In this document: piece by piece, positions 1 through 7,693 of the stretch | Layout: the number at the start of each line of letters is the position of its first letter | Numbering within the stretch: position 1 is the stretch's first letter | Assembly: GCA_015057305.1 (NCBI GenBank) | Contig: SVES01000032.1 | Location: forward strand, 1-41,364 | Origin: Pseudobutyrivibrio ruminis | GTDB lineage: Bacteria > Bacillota > Clostridia > Lachnospirales > Lachnospiraceae | Direction: 5' to 3' | DNA: 41,364 bases | Program-made: the position numbers and the translations under genes | The notes under the pieces: generated by a model | Told to the model about the DNA's origin: nothing | The model's database searches: none | Seen by the model: the letters and a program-made list of their open reading frames with translations, nothing else

Positions 1-398
1 TCGACATCGTGTCTCAGGTGACCACTTGCGCCGCCGTCCATGGCGGCGCATGGCTATATATTACAAAACCTGCTTTTAATTTTTCTAAGTTTGTTCCAAA
101 GCAAAAGCAATACATACATAACTAGCTTCATACATATGCTTCTTAACTAACAAATATGTCCGCTCTCTGCATACTTTACTGATAGAATTGTAAAACCTTG
201 TAAGAACACCTACTAATAGATATGCAAGATATCACATTTAGTAAATCTAAAATCTGAGATTGTATCCACATCCGGGGTGCCAGGTCCCTATGGGGCGGTG
301 AGCTGTAGCAAACAAAAGTGTGAATTGTAACGGTAAATTTTACAAAGACTTAATAATTTTTTATATAAATATATGGTATTATATAATTGAATAAAAAC
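1..398. other. Intergenic region upstream of relQ
   Basis: No convincing gene is seen in these bases. A GC-rich hairpin lies at 27-50 (9-bp arms TGCGCCGCC/GGCGGCGCA, 6-nt loop) with no T tract after it, so it is not an obvious terminator; it may be the edge of an element cut by the window. A second GC-rich patch sits near 268-300 in otherwise AT-rich sequence. A possible -10 (TATAAT at 382-387) precedes relQ but no good -35 accompanies it. Confidence 0.5.
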
Positions 399-414
399 GG
401 GGAGGTGATTCGCA

Positions 415-1113
415 GTGGATGCATCTATGTTTCCTGATGATGGTGTGAATTCTTGGAACACTGTCATGTTGCTGTATGAATCAGCTATTAAAAAATTTCG
501 TACCAAGGTTGAGATTTTAAATGATGAATTTCAGCAGGTACATCAATATAATCCAATAGAGTATATTAAGACCAGAGTAAAGACACCAGAAAGTATTGTT
601 AAGAAATTAAAAAAGAATGGGTATGAGATTTCCATTCCAAACATGATTGAACATTGTAATGATATTGCTGGCGTAAGAATTGTGTGCTCCTTCACATCTG
701 ATATTTATCAGATAGCAGAAATGATTGGCAGGCAGACAGATGTTACAGTTGTCTCTATAAAGGACTATATCAAAAATCCAAAGCCATCTGGTTACAAAAG
801 CTATCATATGCTTGTGACTATTCCAATTTATCTTTCAGACAAGACAGTAGATACTAAGGTTGAAATTCAGATTCGTACAATTGGTATGGATTTCTGGGCT
901 AGCCTTGAGCACAAGATATATTATAAGTTTGAGGGAAATGCACCAGAATATATCAGTCGTGATTTAAGAGATTGTTCTGAGATAGTATCTATGATGGATA
1001 CAAAAATGCTCCAGCTCAATAATGCTATTATGCAAACCAAGCTGGAGGAAAAGGAAAAGGAAAAGCAAATGGAAGAAAAACGTCACAAGAACAATTGGAA
1101 GGAGAACATTTAA
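415..1113 (+). CDS. relQ: Small alarmone synthetase, RelQ/YjbM type ((p)ppGpp synthetase)
   Basis: Single-domain synthetase of 232 aa that transfers pyrophosphate from ATP to GDP/GTP to make (p)ppGpp, the stringent-response alarmone, in the cytoplasm. Seen: the RelA/SpoT synthetase fold with the family signatures DIAGVRI, the basic substrate loop around DYIKNPKPSGYKSYH, and VEIQIRT followed by MDFWASLEHKI. There is no HD hydrolase, TGS or ACT domain, so it is a SAS and not long RelA; length fits RelQ (about 210-230 aa). The C-terminal about 25 residues are a charged Glu/Lys tail. It starts at GTG with a strong GGGGAGGTGA eight bases upstream. Its stop overlaps the stop of the convergent DUF4317 gene, so the two transcripts run into each other without an obvious terminator. 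RelP is the main alternative subfamily. Confidence 0.88.
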   Translation: MDASMFPDDGVNSWNTVMLLYESAIKKFRTKVEILNDEFQQVHQYNPIEYIKTRVKTPESIVKKLKKNGYEISIPNMIEHCNDIAGVRIVCSFTSDIYQIAEMIGRQTDVTVVSIKDYIKNPKPSGYKSYHMLVTIPIYLSDKTVDTKVEIQIRTIGMDFWASLEHKIYYKFEGNAPEYISRDLRDCSEIVSMMDTKMLQLNNAIMQTKLEEKEKEKQMEEKRHKNNWKENI

Positions 1114-2333
1114 ATCTGTTCTCCATTCAACATAAGCAAATCGTTTGGTTCAATTGGGACGCATAAGCATTTCTTGCCGTCGACGTAGGCTGTTGTCACG
1201 TCGGCGGCTTTTGTTTCAGAAACCTTTACAACAATATCTGCTTCTTTGCCGTCTTCTGTGATGCCACTGACTTCTTTCAGCTGCTTAGTTAAGTCCACTA
1301 CTCTTTCCTTTAATACGTTTTTCTCAACTCTAATTTCGTTATTCTTAAGAGCTTTTTCATCAAGAATTTCTTCTGCAAGTGGAAGCTGTTCTTCAAAATA
1401 GTTTTCAAAGTTGGCTTGAATTTTTTCAACCTTCATATCAGAAAGTCCAGAATCTGTAAGTATATTTGCTACATCCTGTGGCTCTAAGATAATAGGTTCC
1501 TCAGGGCCTAAGCGCTCAGCCTCTACAGTGATAAAATCAGAAAGATTTTGCTGAATATCAAGCTTTGTCTCAAGAGTTTCCTCTGTTTCTTCACCAAGAG
1601 CCTGGTTAAGCATATTGTTGAAGGCATTTTTCTTTTGAGTGGTAGTTTTACGTGTGCCGCAACCTATGCAGTTCTCCCAGAATTCTACATGAGGCTCTTT
1701 GGTATTCTTGGTGTATGCAAGACATGCGTGTAAATCAGTGGAGCGATCTGTAAAAGCTGGAAATGTAAATGCAGTATCAACTGGACCTACAACCCAATCT
1801 CTATCTCTTGCTCCGATGCGATTTTCCTGTTCACGGTAGCCTAGAGCTGCCTTTGAAAGTTGAACAGGGCAGATAGCGCAGATGATGTATTCGTATACTT
1901 CCTCAGATTCATCCAAGGCCAGGTTATCACTAGTTTTCATAGGAACATCATAAGTGTCGTGAAATAGTACAATCAAAAAATTTCCAACATAATCGTAGGA
2001 TTCGATAATACGATTATAGTATTCGATAAGAAGCTTTTCATCCTGAAGACCTGTTTCACGAAGTCTCATCAATAAATCGTGACCACTTCCTTCTATTTCC
2101 GATTCCGGGTCAAATGGAAGCTCTAGCAAATTATTTCCGATTGTTCCAGACATGGCTTTGTTGGCAATCTCTAGATATTTATGAAATTCCTCATCCTCAA
2201 GATTAAGAAAGGTTTCTTTAAAAGTAAGAACCATTTCCTTATTGGCATCTACATAACAGCCAACCATCTTGTCAAAGTTGACGGAATCCTTTTTAAAGCG
2301 TCGCTTAATTTCATTTACTTCTTTTTTATTCAT
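1110..2333 (-). CDS. DUF4317 family protein
   Basis: 407-aa soluble protein with no signal peptide or membrane segment. The N-terminus (MNKKEVNEIKRRF, then a GCYVD motif) and the central block with ENCIGCGTRKTT match what I know of DUF4317, a family widespread in Clostridia and without an assigned function. The C-terminal third is acidic and probably helical. A good ribosome site (AGGAG on the minus strand) precedes the ATG. The gene is convergent with relQ, overlapping it by four bases at the stops, and divergent from lemA. Function is unknown. Confidence 0.8.
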   Translation of the reverse strand: MNKKEVNEIKRRFKKDSVNFDKMVGCYVDANKEMVLTFKETFLNLEDEEFHKYLEIANKAMSGTIGNNLLELPFDPESEIEGSGHDLLMRLRETGLQDEKLLIEYYNRIIESYDYVGNFLIVLFHDTYDVPMKTSDNLALDESEEVYEYIICAICPVQLSKAALGYREQENRIGARDRDWVVGPVDTAFTFPAFTDRSTDLHACLAYTKNTKEPHVEFWENCIGCGTRKTTTQKKNAFNNMLNQALGEETEETLETKLDIQQNLSDFITVEAERLGPEEPIILEPQDVANILTDSGLSDMKVEKIQANFENYFEEQLPLAEEILDEKALKNNEIRVEKNVLKERVVDLTKQLKEVSGITEDGKEADIVVKVSETKAADVTTAYVDGKKCLCVPIEPNDLLMLNGEQI

Positions 2334-2450
2334 TTAACTCTAACTCCTGTCTTTAAATGTAACGACTCTATTATAAGTTTGAAAAAAATGGATAACAAGT
2401 CTTGATGTTTGGAATATTAAAAGTTTTTACTCAAAAAAGGCAGGAATACT

Positions 2451-2478
2451 TTGAAAAGTATTAAGGAAATAGTATATT
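2451..2478 (+). promoter_or_regulatory. Predicted sigma-A promoter of lemA operon
   Basis: TTGAAA (2451-2456), 16-nt spacer, TATATT (2473-2478); the lemA start codon follows about 40 bases downstream with a GGGAG ribosome site. Confidence 0.55.
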
Positions 2479-2519
2479 TATGTGGAAAGAATTACAAATA
2501 GCAAAAAGGGAGAATTATT

Positions 2520-3077
2520 ATGGTTTTATTGTATGTATTGGCTTTTATTGTAATAGTTATATTGGCTTGGATTATAGCTGTATCTAATAGAATAAAAGTT
2601 ATGGAAGTAAAAATTGACGAGGCATCATCATCTATCGACGTAGCCCTTGAAAAAAGATATTCTGTTCTTTCAAAGCAGATGGATATCGTAAAGGGTGTGT
2701 GTTCTCATGAGCAGAAGCTATTATTTGAATCCATAAAGCTGCGTCAGGGAATGAATTTTGATGAGCAAAATGAAGCAATTGAAAAGGTCACTAAATTAGC
2801 TAACGGTATCAATGCATTGGCGGAAAACTATCCTGAGATAAAGACAAATGAGAACTTTGCAATTTTGCAAAAGAGTGTTAATGACACAGAGGAGCATCTC
2901 CAGGCTGCCAGGAGATTGTTCAATTCTAACGTATCTTCATTCAATCAGTATGTAGTAACTTTTCCTAATTCTATAGTTGCGGCTTTGGTGGGAAAGCAAC
3001 AGAAAACATTTTTTGTTGCTGATGAACAAAGAAAAAAAGATGTGGATTTATCCATGGATTCTGTCAGCAATAATTAG
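2520..3077 (+). CDS. lemA: LemA family membrane protein
   Basis: 185-aa protein with one N-terminal membrane segment (about residues 2-22) and a long helical body. Family hallmarks are visible: the VKIDEASSSIDVALEKRYSVL stretch just after the membrane helix (positions about 34-54), the central FNS/LQAARRLFNSNV block, and the YN.YV-like segment (SFNQYVVTFPNSIVA) near residue 140. LemA proteins form a four-helix bundle facing away from the membrane anchor; the molecular role is not established. It sits 8 bases before a DUF3137 gene, a very common pairing in bacteria, so the two probably form one membrane complex and one transcript. Confidence 0.9.
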   Translation: MVLLYVLAFIVIVILAWIIAVSNRIKVMEVKIDEASSSIDVALEKRYSVLSKQMDIVKGVCSHEQKLLFESIKLRQGMNFDEQNEAIEKVTKLANGINALAENYPEIKTNENFAILQKSVNDTEEHLQAARRLFNSNVSSFNQYVVTFPNSIVAALVGKQQKTFFVADEQRKKDVDLSMDSVSNN

Positions 3078-3085
3078 GAGAAAAC

Positions 3086-4036
3086 ATGTTATCAATTAAA
3101 GAATTAAGTGAGAAGTTTAATAATTTAGATATAAGTACCAAACGCCTGATTGTGGTTTCAAGTATCATACTTTTACTCTTTCTTATGGTGACAGGGTTGT
3201 TCGGGCCCTTGTTATTCATTCTACTTATACTATTTGGGGTGATGTCCAGCCGTTACTATAAAATCAAGAAAGCTGTTCAAAAGGATTTTAAGGAAAATCA
3301 TTTGCAAAGGTTTTTACAGGAAATTTTTCCTGATGCAACTTATTTCCCAGACGGAAGTATAATAGATGTAAATGGATGCAGAGAATGTAATTTATTTCCC
3401 GTGAAGAAAGAATGGTGTGAAACTGAGGATGGTCTTAAAATGACCTTCGGAAAAAATAACGATATATCATTGGAATATGTGGAAGTATATACCTACGTAA
3501 TTAAACATGATGAGGATGGGGATGAATATAAAGAAACTCTTTTTAGAGGGGGCTTGTTTAAATATACATTCTTTAAGAAATTTAAAGATAATATCTATGT
3601 TATTCCAAATAAAACAAAAAATGGTAAGCCTGTTCATGGCTTGCTAGGTGGCGAAAAGCCAGAGTTTGATCCATCTAAGGCTGAAAAAGATTTGCATGAA
3701 ATACAGCTGGAGGATGTTGAATTTAATGAATTGTTTTCTGTTTTTTCAGCTAATGATGAGGAGTCCTTTTTTATTTTGACGCCTCAGTATATGAGTCTTA
3801 TGAAAGACTTGTACAAAAAGCATGATGGAAAAATACGCTTTAAGTTTAGTGACAATTATATGTTTATTGCTATCAGTGAAATTGACCTTTTTGATTTTGA
3901 TTTGGAATACAATAGTAATAGACAGTTTGATGAAGAAAAAACATTTGAAAAGTGTGTAAATCAGACGAAGGAAGAAATTAGGGGCTTGGAGGAATTTGCC
4001 ACGACCCTTGAACTTGGGAATAGTATTTTCTATTAA
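3086..4036 (+). CDS. DUF3137 domain membrane protein
   Basis: 316 aa. A charged N-terminal segment of about 20 residues is followed by two close hydrophobic stretches (about residues 21-52) that form a membrane hairpin. The cytoplasmic body resembles DUF3137: paired strands around DGSIIDVNGCRECNLF, a FRGGLFKYTFFKKF block near residue 152, and a C-terminal FSDNYMFIAISE strand. This family is usually encoded next to LemA, as here (8-bp gap, lemA upstream). Function unknown; a membrane-stress or envelope role is only inference. The transcript ends before the asnS promoter at 4080, but no strong terminator is visible between them. Confidence 0.75.
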   Translation: MLSIKELSEKFNNLDISTKRLIVVSSIILLLFLMVTGLFGPLLFILLILFGVMSSRYYKIKKAVQKDFKENHLQRFLQEIFPDATYFPDGSIIDVNGCRECNLFPVKKEWCETEDGLKMTFGKNNDISLEYVEVYTYVIKHDEDGDEYKETLFRGGLFKYTFFKKFKDNIYVIPNKTKNGKPVHGLLGGEKPEFDPSKAEKDLHEIQLEDVEFNELFSVFSANDEESFFILTPQYMSLMKDLYKKHDGKIRFKFSDNYMFIAISEIDLFDFDLEYNSNRQFDEEKTFEKCVNQTKEEIRGLEEFATTLELGNSIFY

Positions 4037-4079
4037 CTGAAAGAGATTAACCAGGTATATAGAAAATGTTTCAGAAGAC

Positions 4080-4108
4080 TTGACTTTAATAGTTCAAATA
4101 ACTATACT
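4080..4108 (+). promoter_or_regulatory. Predicted sigma-A promoter of the asnS leader
   Basis: TTGACT (4080-4085), an exact 17-nt spacer and TATACT (4103-4108). Predicted start of transcription is near 4115, giving a leader RNA of about 210 nt before asnS. Confidence 0.75.
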
Positions 4109-4136
4109 TTACTCAAATAAAGAAAAGGGGACAATC

Positions 4137-4211
4137 ATGGCATTTACATCTATGCTTAATAATCTCAATAGCAATAATAATAATTCCGTGAATAATAATC
4201 AGGGGATTTAA
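4137..4211 (+). CDS. Asparagine-rich leader peptide of asnS
   Basis: 24-aa ORF: Met-Ala-Phe-Thr-Ser-Met-Leu, then an Asn-rich run, ending TAA at 4209-4211. Ten of 24 residues are Asn, all AAT codons, including runs of four (4173-4184) and three (4191-4199). A ribosome site (AAAAGGGG, 4123-4130) sits at a normal distance. It lies between a strong promoter and a terminator hairpin directly upstream of asparagine-tRNA ligase, which is the classic layout of an attenuation leader peptide (compare trpL and hisL). Inferred role: ribosomes stall at the Asn codons when charged tRNA-Asn is short and thereby let RNA polymerase read into asnS. Confidence 0.7.
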   Translation: MAFTSMLNNLNSNNNNSVNNNQGI

Positions 4212-4221
4212 TTTTATTGTG

Positions 4222-4300
4222 TTGATGAGATTTGAAGATTGTTCGAATAAGTAAGATGTTTTAAGCCTCATCAAGCAGCAGTTTGATGGGGCTATTTTTA
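4222..4300 (+). promoter_or_regulatory. Antiterminator/terminator pair of the asnS attenuator
   Basis: Terminator: arms 4264-4274 and 4283-4293 form an 11-bp stem (one G-U pair), 8-nt loop, then ATTTTTA. Competitor: TTGATGAG at 4222-4229 is exactly complementary to CTCATCAA at 4267-4274, the 5' arm of the terminator. A ribosome at the leader stop codon (4209-4211) would reach about 4222 and mask the competitor; a ribosome stalled on the upstream Asn codons would leave it free to break the terminator. Confidence 0.65.
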
Positions 4301-4327
4301 AGCCATTTTTGATAAGGAGAAAAAGAT

Positions 4328-5728
4328 ATGAGTGTTAAAACAACAGACATTAGAACTCTTTCTAGAAACTTCAAAGAATATGGAGACAAGGAAGTAACTG
4401 TTTCTGGTTGGGTTCGCAACATGCGTGATTCAAAGACATTTGGATTCCTAGTACTTGCAGATGGTACTTTCTTCAATCCAGTGCAGGTAGTTTTTAACCA
4501 GGATAAGATTGATAACTTTGACGAGGTTCGTCACCTTAACGTAGGTGCAGCAGTTTATGTAACGGGTATAGTTACACTTACACCTGAGGCAAAGCAGCCA
4601 TTTGAAATTCAGGCTACAAAGATTGTAGTTGAAGGAAAGTCTACACCAGATTATCCTATTCAGCCAAAGAGACATACAATGGAATACCTTCGTACACAGA
4701 CACATCTTCGTGCTCGTACAAACACATTCCAGGCAGTATTTAGAGTTCGCTCTCTTTGCGCTTATGCTATTCACAAGTTCTTCCAGGAGCGTGATTTCGT
4801 ATATGTTCACACTCCACTTATTACAGGAAGTGACTGTGAAGGCGCAGGTGAGATGTTCCAGGTTACAACAATGGATCTTAACAATATCCCTAAGACAGAG
4901 GATGGCAAGGTAGATTTCTCACAGGATTTCTTCGGCCATGCAACTAACCTTACAGTTTCTGGACAGCTTAACGGTGAGACTTATGCTCAGGCATTTAAGA
5001 ACATCTACACATTTGGTCCTACATTCAGAGCTGAGAATTCAAACACAACTCGTCATGCAGCAGAGTTCTGGATGATTGAGCCAGAGATTTCTTTTGCTGA
5101 TCTAGAAGACGATATGGAACTTGCTGAGGACATGATTAAGTACATCATCAACTACGTGTTAGAGCATGCTCCAGAGGAGATGGAATTCTTTAACAGTTTC
5201 ATCGACAAGGGACTTCTTGATAGATTACATCACGTTGCTACATCAGATTTCGGACGCATCACATATACAGATGCTGTCGCAGAGCTTGAGAAGCACAACG
5301 ACGAATTCGATTACAAGGTATCTTGGGGTTGTGACTTACAGACAGAGCACGAAAGATACTTAACAGAAAAGATTTTTGGAAAGCCTGTATTCGTTACAGA
5401 TTATCCAAAGGAAATCAAGGCATTCTACATGAAGCTCAATGATGACGGCAAGACAGTAGCAGCTATGGACTGTCTCGTTCCAGGTATCGGAGAAATCATT
5501 GGTGGCTCTCAGCGTGAGGATGACTACGATGTGCTCCTTAAGAGAATGCAGGAATGTGGCCTTAAGGAAGAAGACTACCAGTTCTACCTTGATCTTCGTA
5601 AATACGGTAGCTCTCGCCATGCAGGCTTCGGACTCGGCTTCGAGCGCTGCGTAATGTACCTCACAGGAATGGGTAACATCCGTGACGTCATCCCATTCCC
5701 ACGTACCGTAGGTAACTGCGAATTGTAA
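4328..5728 (+). CDS. asnS: Asparagine-tRNA ligase
   Basis: 466-aa class IIb aminoacyl-tRNA synthetase that charges tRNA-Asn with asparagine. Seen: N-terminal OB-fold anticodon-binding domain (about residues 18-105, [14 protein letters not shown]), motif 1 region near [16 protein letters not shown], motif 2 ([20 protein letters not shown], about residues 235-255), and motif 3 near the end ([16 protein letters not shown] followed by [10 protein letters not shown]). Length is normal. The start is fixed by AAGGAG eight bases upstream, immediately after the attenuator terminator. Codon usage is GC-richer and more biased than neighbours, as expected for a highly expressed gene. Expression is probably set by the Asn-codon leader peptide upstream. 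asnA, which makes asparagine, is the next gene on the same strand. Confidence 0.97.
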   Translation: MSVKTTDIRTLSRNFKEYGDKEVTVSGWVRNMRDSKTFGFLVLADGTFFNPVQVVFNQDKIDNFDEVRHLNVGAAVYVTGIVTLTPEAKQPFEIQATKIVVEGKSTPDYPIQPKRHTMEYLRTQTHLRARTNTFQAVFRVRSLCAYAIHKFFQERDFVYVHTPLITGSDCEGAGEMFQVTTMDLNNIPKTEDGKVDFSQDFFGHATNLTVSGQLNGETYAQAFKNIYTFGPTFRAENSNTTRHAAEFWMIEPEISFADLEDDMELAEDMIKYIINYVLEHAPEEMEFFNSFIDKGLLDRLHHVATSDFGRITYTDAVAELEKHNDEFDYKVSWGCDLQTEHERYLTEKIFGKPVFVTDYPKEIKAFYMKLNDDGKTVAAMDCLVPGIGEIIGGSQREDDYDVLLKRMQECGLKEEDYQFYLDLRKYGSSRHAGFGLGFERCVMYLTGMGNIRDVIPFPRTVGNCEL

Positions 5729-5744
5729 TCCGTAATACGTTGTC

Positions 5745-5881
5745 GGCGACACCTTAGCACGACATGCTCCCGCAAGCCAACTCCCATTGACTTGCAACAG
5801 AAACTCCCCGCCGGCGTGGGTCCCCTCTGTTGCAAGTCATGGGGCCCTCTTGCTCGCGCTTTCCAAGGTTACGATGTCGCC
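5745..5881 (-). ncRNA. Structured RNA element, copy A (unrecognised family)
   Basis: 137-nt element read on the minus strand. It shares a nearly invariant core with 17267-17402: on the RNA strand, AAGCGCGAGCAAGAGGGCCC then CAUG before an inner hairpin, and CAAUGGGAG.UGGCUUGCGG then GAGCA after it. The inner hairpin pairs 5790-5801 with 5826-5837 (12 perfect bp). The outer stem pairs 5745-5753 with 5873-5881; its one irregular pair is G-U on the minus strand but A-C on the plus strand, so the transcribed strand is predicted to be minus, antiparallel to asnS and asnA. I do not recognise the family. No promoter is clear. Confidence 0.6.
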
Positions 5882-5896
5882 TTAATATCTAGAGGA

Positions 5897-6050
5897 GTAA
5901 TCTGCAAAGAAACTCGACATGTCTTTTCGGAGACCTTAAAGTGCCGTCCCTACTTAGGTGGTGCAACGCAGCACCTTACGTAGGGCAACGAGCACGACAT
6001 GAGTGGAAGCGTGTCTCGAAAAGATATGTAGAGATTCTGCCGCAGATTAC
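5897..6050 (+). ncRNA. Long imperfect hairpin in the asnA leader
   Basis: 154-nt segment that folds on itself almost end to end. GTAATCTGC (5897-5905) pairs with GCAGATTAC (6042-6050); AGAA (5908-5911) with TTCT (6035-6038); 5913-5934 with 6013-6033 (about 19 bp, one bulge, one mismatch, one G-U that fits only the plus strand); GTGC (5941-5944) with GCAC (5992-5995); and an inner hairpin at 5948-5984. It ends about 20 bases before asnA and has no T tract, so it is not a simple terminator. An 11-mer AGCACGACATG occurs here (5991) and in copy A (5756). It could be a cis-regulatory leader or a palindromic repeat. Confidence 0.5.
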
Positions 6051-6071
6051 AGACTATATTAGGAGGAGAAT

Positions 6072-7082
6072 ATGAGCAAGATATACATTCCAGATGGATA
6101 TGCTTCGGCACTTGATTTGAAAGAGACACAGATTGCTATTAAGAAGGTGAAGGATTTCTTCCAGGCACAGCTTACAGCGGAGCTTAATCTTCATCGTGTT
6201 ACGGCACCACTTTTTGTTGAGCCAGAGTCAGGTCTTAACGATAATTTGAATGGTGTGGAGCGTCCTGTCGCTTTTGGCGTGAAGGAGCAGGGAGATAAAG
6301 AGGTAGAGGTTGTTCATTCACTTGCTAAATGGAAGAGAATGGCACTTGGTAGATATCACTTTAATGTGGGTGAAGGCCTTTATACAGATATGAATGCAAT
6401 CCGTCGTGACGAAGACACTGATAATATTCATTCTATTTATGTGGATCAGTGGGACTGGGAGTGTATAATTGATAAAGCTGATAGAAATGAAGAAACTCTT
6501 AAGAAGTATGTAAAGAGTGTTTATGCAGCGCTCCGGGTTACAGAAAAATATATTGCAAATGCCTATGATTATGTGCAGTGTATTTTGCCAGAGGAGATTC
6601 ACTTTATTACTACACAGGAGCTTGAGGATAGATGGCCTAATCTTTCTTCCAGTGAGAGGGAGTATGAAGCAGCTAAGGAATATGGCGCAATCTTCCTTAT
6701 GAAGATTGGTGATTTACTTAAGTCGGGCCAGAAGCACGACGGTCGTGCACCTGACTATGATGATTGGCAGTTAAATGGAGATATCATCGTGTATTATCCG
6801 GTTGATGATATTTCACTTGAGCTTTCTTCTATGGGAATCAGAGTAGATGAGGATAGCCTTAAGAGCCAGCTTAAAAAGGCAGGCTGTGAGGAAAGGGCTA
6901 GCCTTCCATTCCAAAAGGCAATCCTTGAGAAGAAACTTCCATATACAATTGGCGGTGGCATAGGACAGAGCCGTATATGTATGTTTTTCTTGAGAAAATG
7001 TCATATTGGAGAAGTTCAGTGCTCATTCTGGCCTCAAGAGGATGTGGATTTTGCCAGCGAAAAAGGTGTGATAATCCTTTAA
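6072..7082 (+). CDS. asnA: Aspartate-ammonia ligase (AsnA)
   Basis: 336-aa ammonia-dependent asparagine synthetase: aspartate + ATP + NH3 to asparagine + AMP + PPi. The fold is related to class II tRNA synthetases. Seen: family blocks TAPLFVEPESGLNDNLNG near residue 45, VVHSLAKWKRMAL near 80, TDMNAIRRDE near 105, VDQWDWE near 124, and the C-terminal GGGIGQSRICMFFLRKCHIGEVQ with SFWP. Length is normal. Start chosen by AGGAGGAG seven bases upstream. It follows asnS at 343 bp with two structured elements between; whether it is co-transcribed with asnS or uses its own start is not clear. A small hairpin terminator follows at 7131. Confidence 0.97.
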   Translation: MSKIYIPDGYASALDLKETQIAIKKVKDFFQAQLTAELNLHRVTAPLFVEPESGLNDNLNGVERPVAFGVKEQGDKEVEVVHSLAKWKRMALGRYHFNVGEGLYTDMNAIRRDEDTDNIHSIYVDQWDWECIIDKADRNEETLKKYVKSVYAALRVTEKYIANAYDYVQCILPEEIHFITTQELEDRWPNLSSSEREYEAAKEYGAIFLMKIGDLLKSGQKHDGRAPDYDDWQLNGDIIVYYPVDDISLELSSMGIRVDEDSLKSQLKKAGCEERASLPFQKAILEKKLPYTIGGGIGQSRICMFFLRKCHIGEVQCSFWPQEDVDFASEKGVIIL

Positions 7083-7130
7083 AATAATTTAACACTTTAC
7101 TTTTATGAAGTTATAAAGTACAATAGCACT

Positions 7131-7155
7131 TGGCCCTTTTTTGAGGGCCATTTTA
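7131..7155 (+). terminator. Terminator after asnA
   Basis: TGGCCC (7131-7136) pairs with GGGCCA (7145-7150), followed by a short T-rich run (TTTTATT). Weak to moderate. Confidence 0.55.
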
Positions 7156-7267
7156 TTGTGTATTTTTTATTATGGTTCTTTACTTTAAAACTTTAATGTG
7201 CTAAATTATATATATACAAATTTAGGGGGATTGTGCGCCTGGGGCACACGTGCGATAGGAGTATATA

Positions 7268-7555
7268 ATGAATAAAAAATTAGAAACAGCTGAAATGGAT
7301 GAGCTTTTAAGAGCCATTCTTAGCCTTAAGACAGTAGAAGAGGCATATGAATTCTTTGAAGATTTATGTACAGTTAATGAAATGGTTGCCATGAAGCAGC
7401 GTTTCGAAGTGGCAAAGATGCTTAGAGAGGAGCGCACTTATCAGGATATTGCTGATGAAACAGGTGCCAGCTCAGCAACTATAAGCCGTGTTAATAGAGC
7501 ACTAAATTATGGCAATGATGGCTATGATTTAGTTTTGAAGAGAATAGGCAAATAA
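7268..7555 (+). CDS. YerC/YecD-family TrpR-like DNA-binding protein
   Basis: 95-aa all-helical protein of the TrpR superfamily, YerC/YecD branch. Seen: LLRAILSLKTVEEAYEFFEDL, the MKQRFEVAKMLREERTY segment, and a helix-turn-helix around QDIADETGASSATISRVNRAL (residues about 63-83). Length is typical. It lacks evidence for tryptophan binding; YerC proteins are thought to be small transcription regulators of unknown ligand. It starts behind GATAGGAG; a short hairpin (7232-7248) and an AT palindrome (7201-7224) lie just upstream. It is a single-gene unit ended by a terminator at 7577. Confidence 0.88.
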   Translation: MNKKLETAEMDELLRAILSLKTVEEAYEFFEDLCTVNEMVAMKQRFEVAKMLREERTYQDIADETGASSATISRVNRALNYGNDGYDLVLKRIGK

Positions 7556-7576
7556 GAATTTAAATATGCTACAGAT

Positions 7577-7600
7577 AATCAGGCTTAGGCCTGATTTTTT
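7577..7600 (+). terminator. Terminator after the YerC-like gene
   Basis: AATCAGGC pairs with GCCTGATT (8 bp, 4-nt loop), followed by TTTTATT. Confidence 0.8.
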
Positions 7601-7642
7601 ATTAAAAGTGTCAGAAAATTTTCGCAATTCCGAATGCTATTA

Positions 7643-7651
7643 TGCTATAAT
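7643..7651 (+). promoter_or_regulatory. Extended -10 promoter of the sensory operon
   Basis: TGCTATAAT: a perfect TATAAT (7646-7651) with an upstream TG. No good -35 at 17 nt, which fits an extended -10 promoter. The kinase start codon is 43 bases downstream. A 10-codon ORF (7675-7707) with its own AGGGG overlaps the kinase start out of frame and might couple translation. Confidence 0.5.
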
Positions 7652-7693
7652 CAATATATCTTTTTAGGGGCTTAATGAAAGATTGGGTATTAT

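Noticed and set aside
1..60. Third copy of the structured RNA at the window start
   Set aside because: GC-rich hairpin and a TCGACAT word recall the asnA-leader element, but the conserved core of the RNA family is absent; similarity is too short.
5360..5835. Minus-strand open frames over the asnS 3' end (145 and 83 aa)
   Set aside because: They are shadows of asnS and of the structured RNA; no ribosome site and no recognisable protein features.
5792..5983. Plus-strand 63-aa frame over the RNA elements
   Set aside because: It runs across both structured elements, lacks a ribosome site, and its sequence is explained by the hairpins.
5897..6071. T-box riboswitch upstream of asnA
   Set aside because: AGGTGGTGCAACGC recalls the T-box antiterminator, but the conserved TGG.ACCGCG is not matched, the segment is part of an inner hairpin, and no terminator follows.
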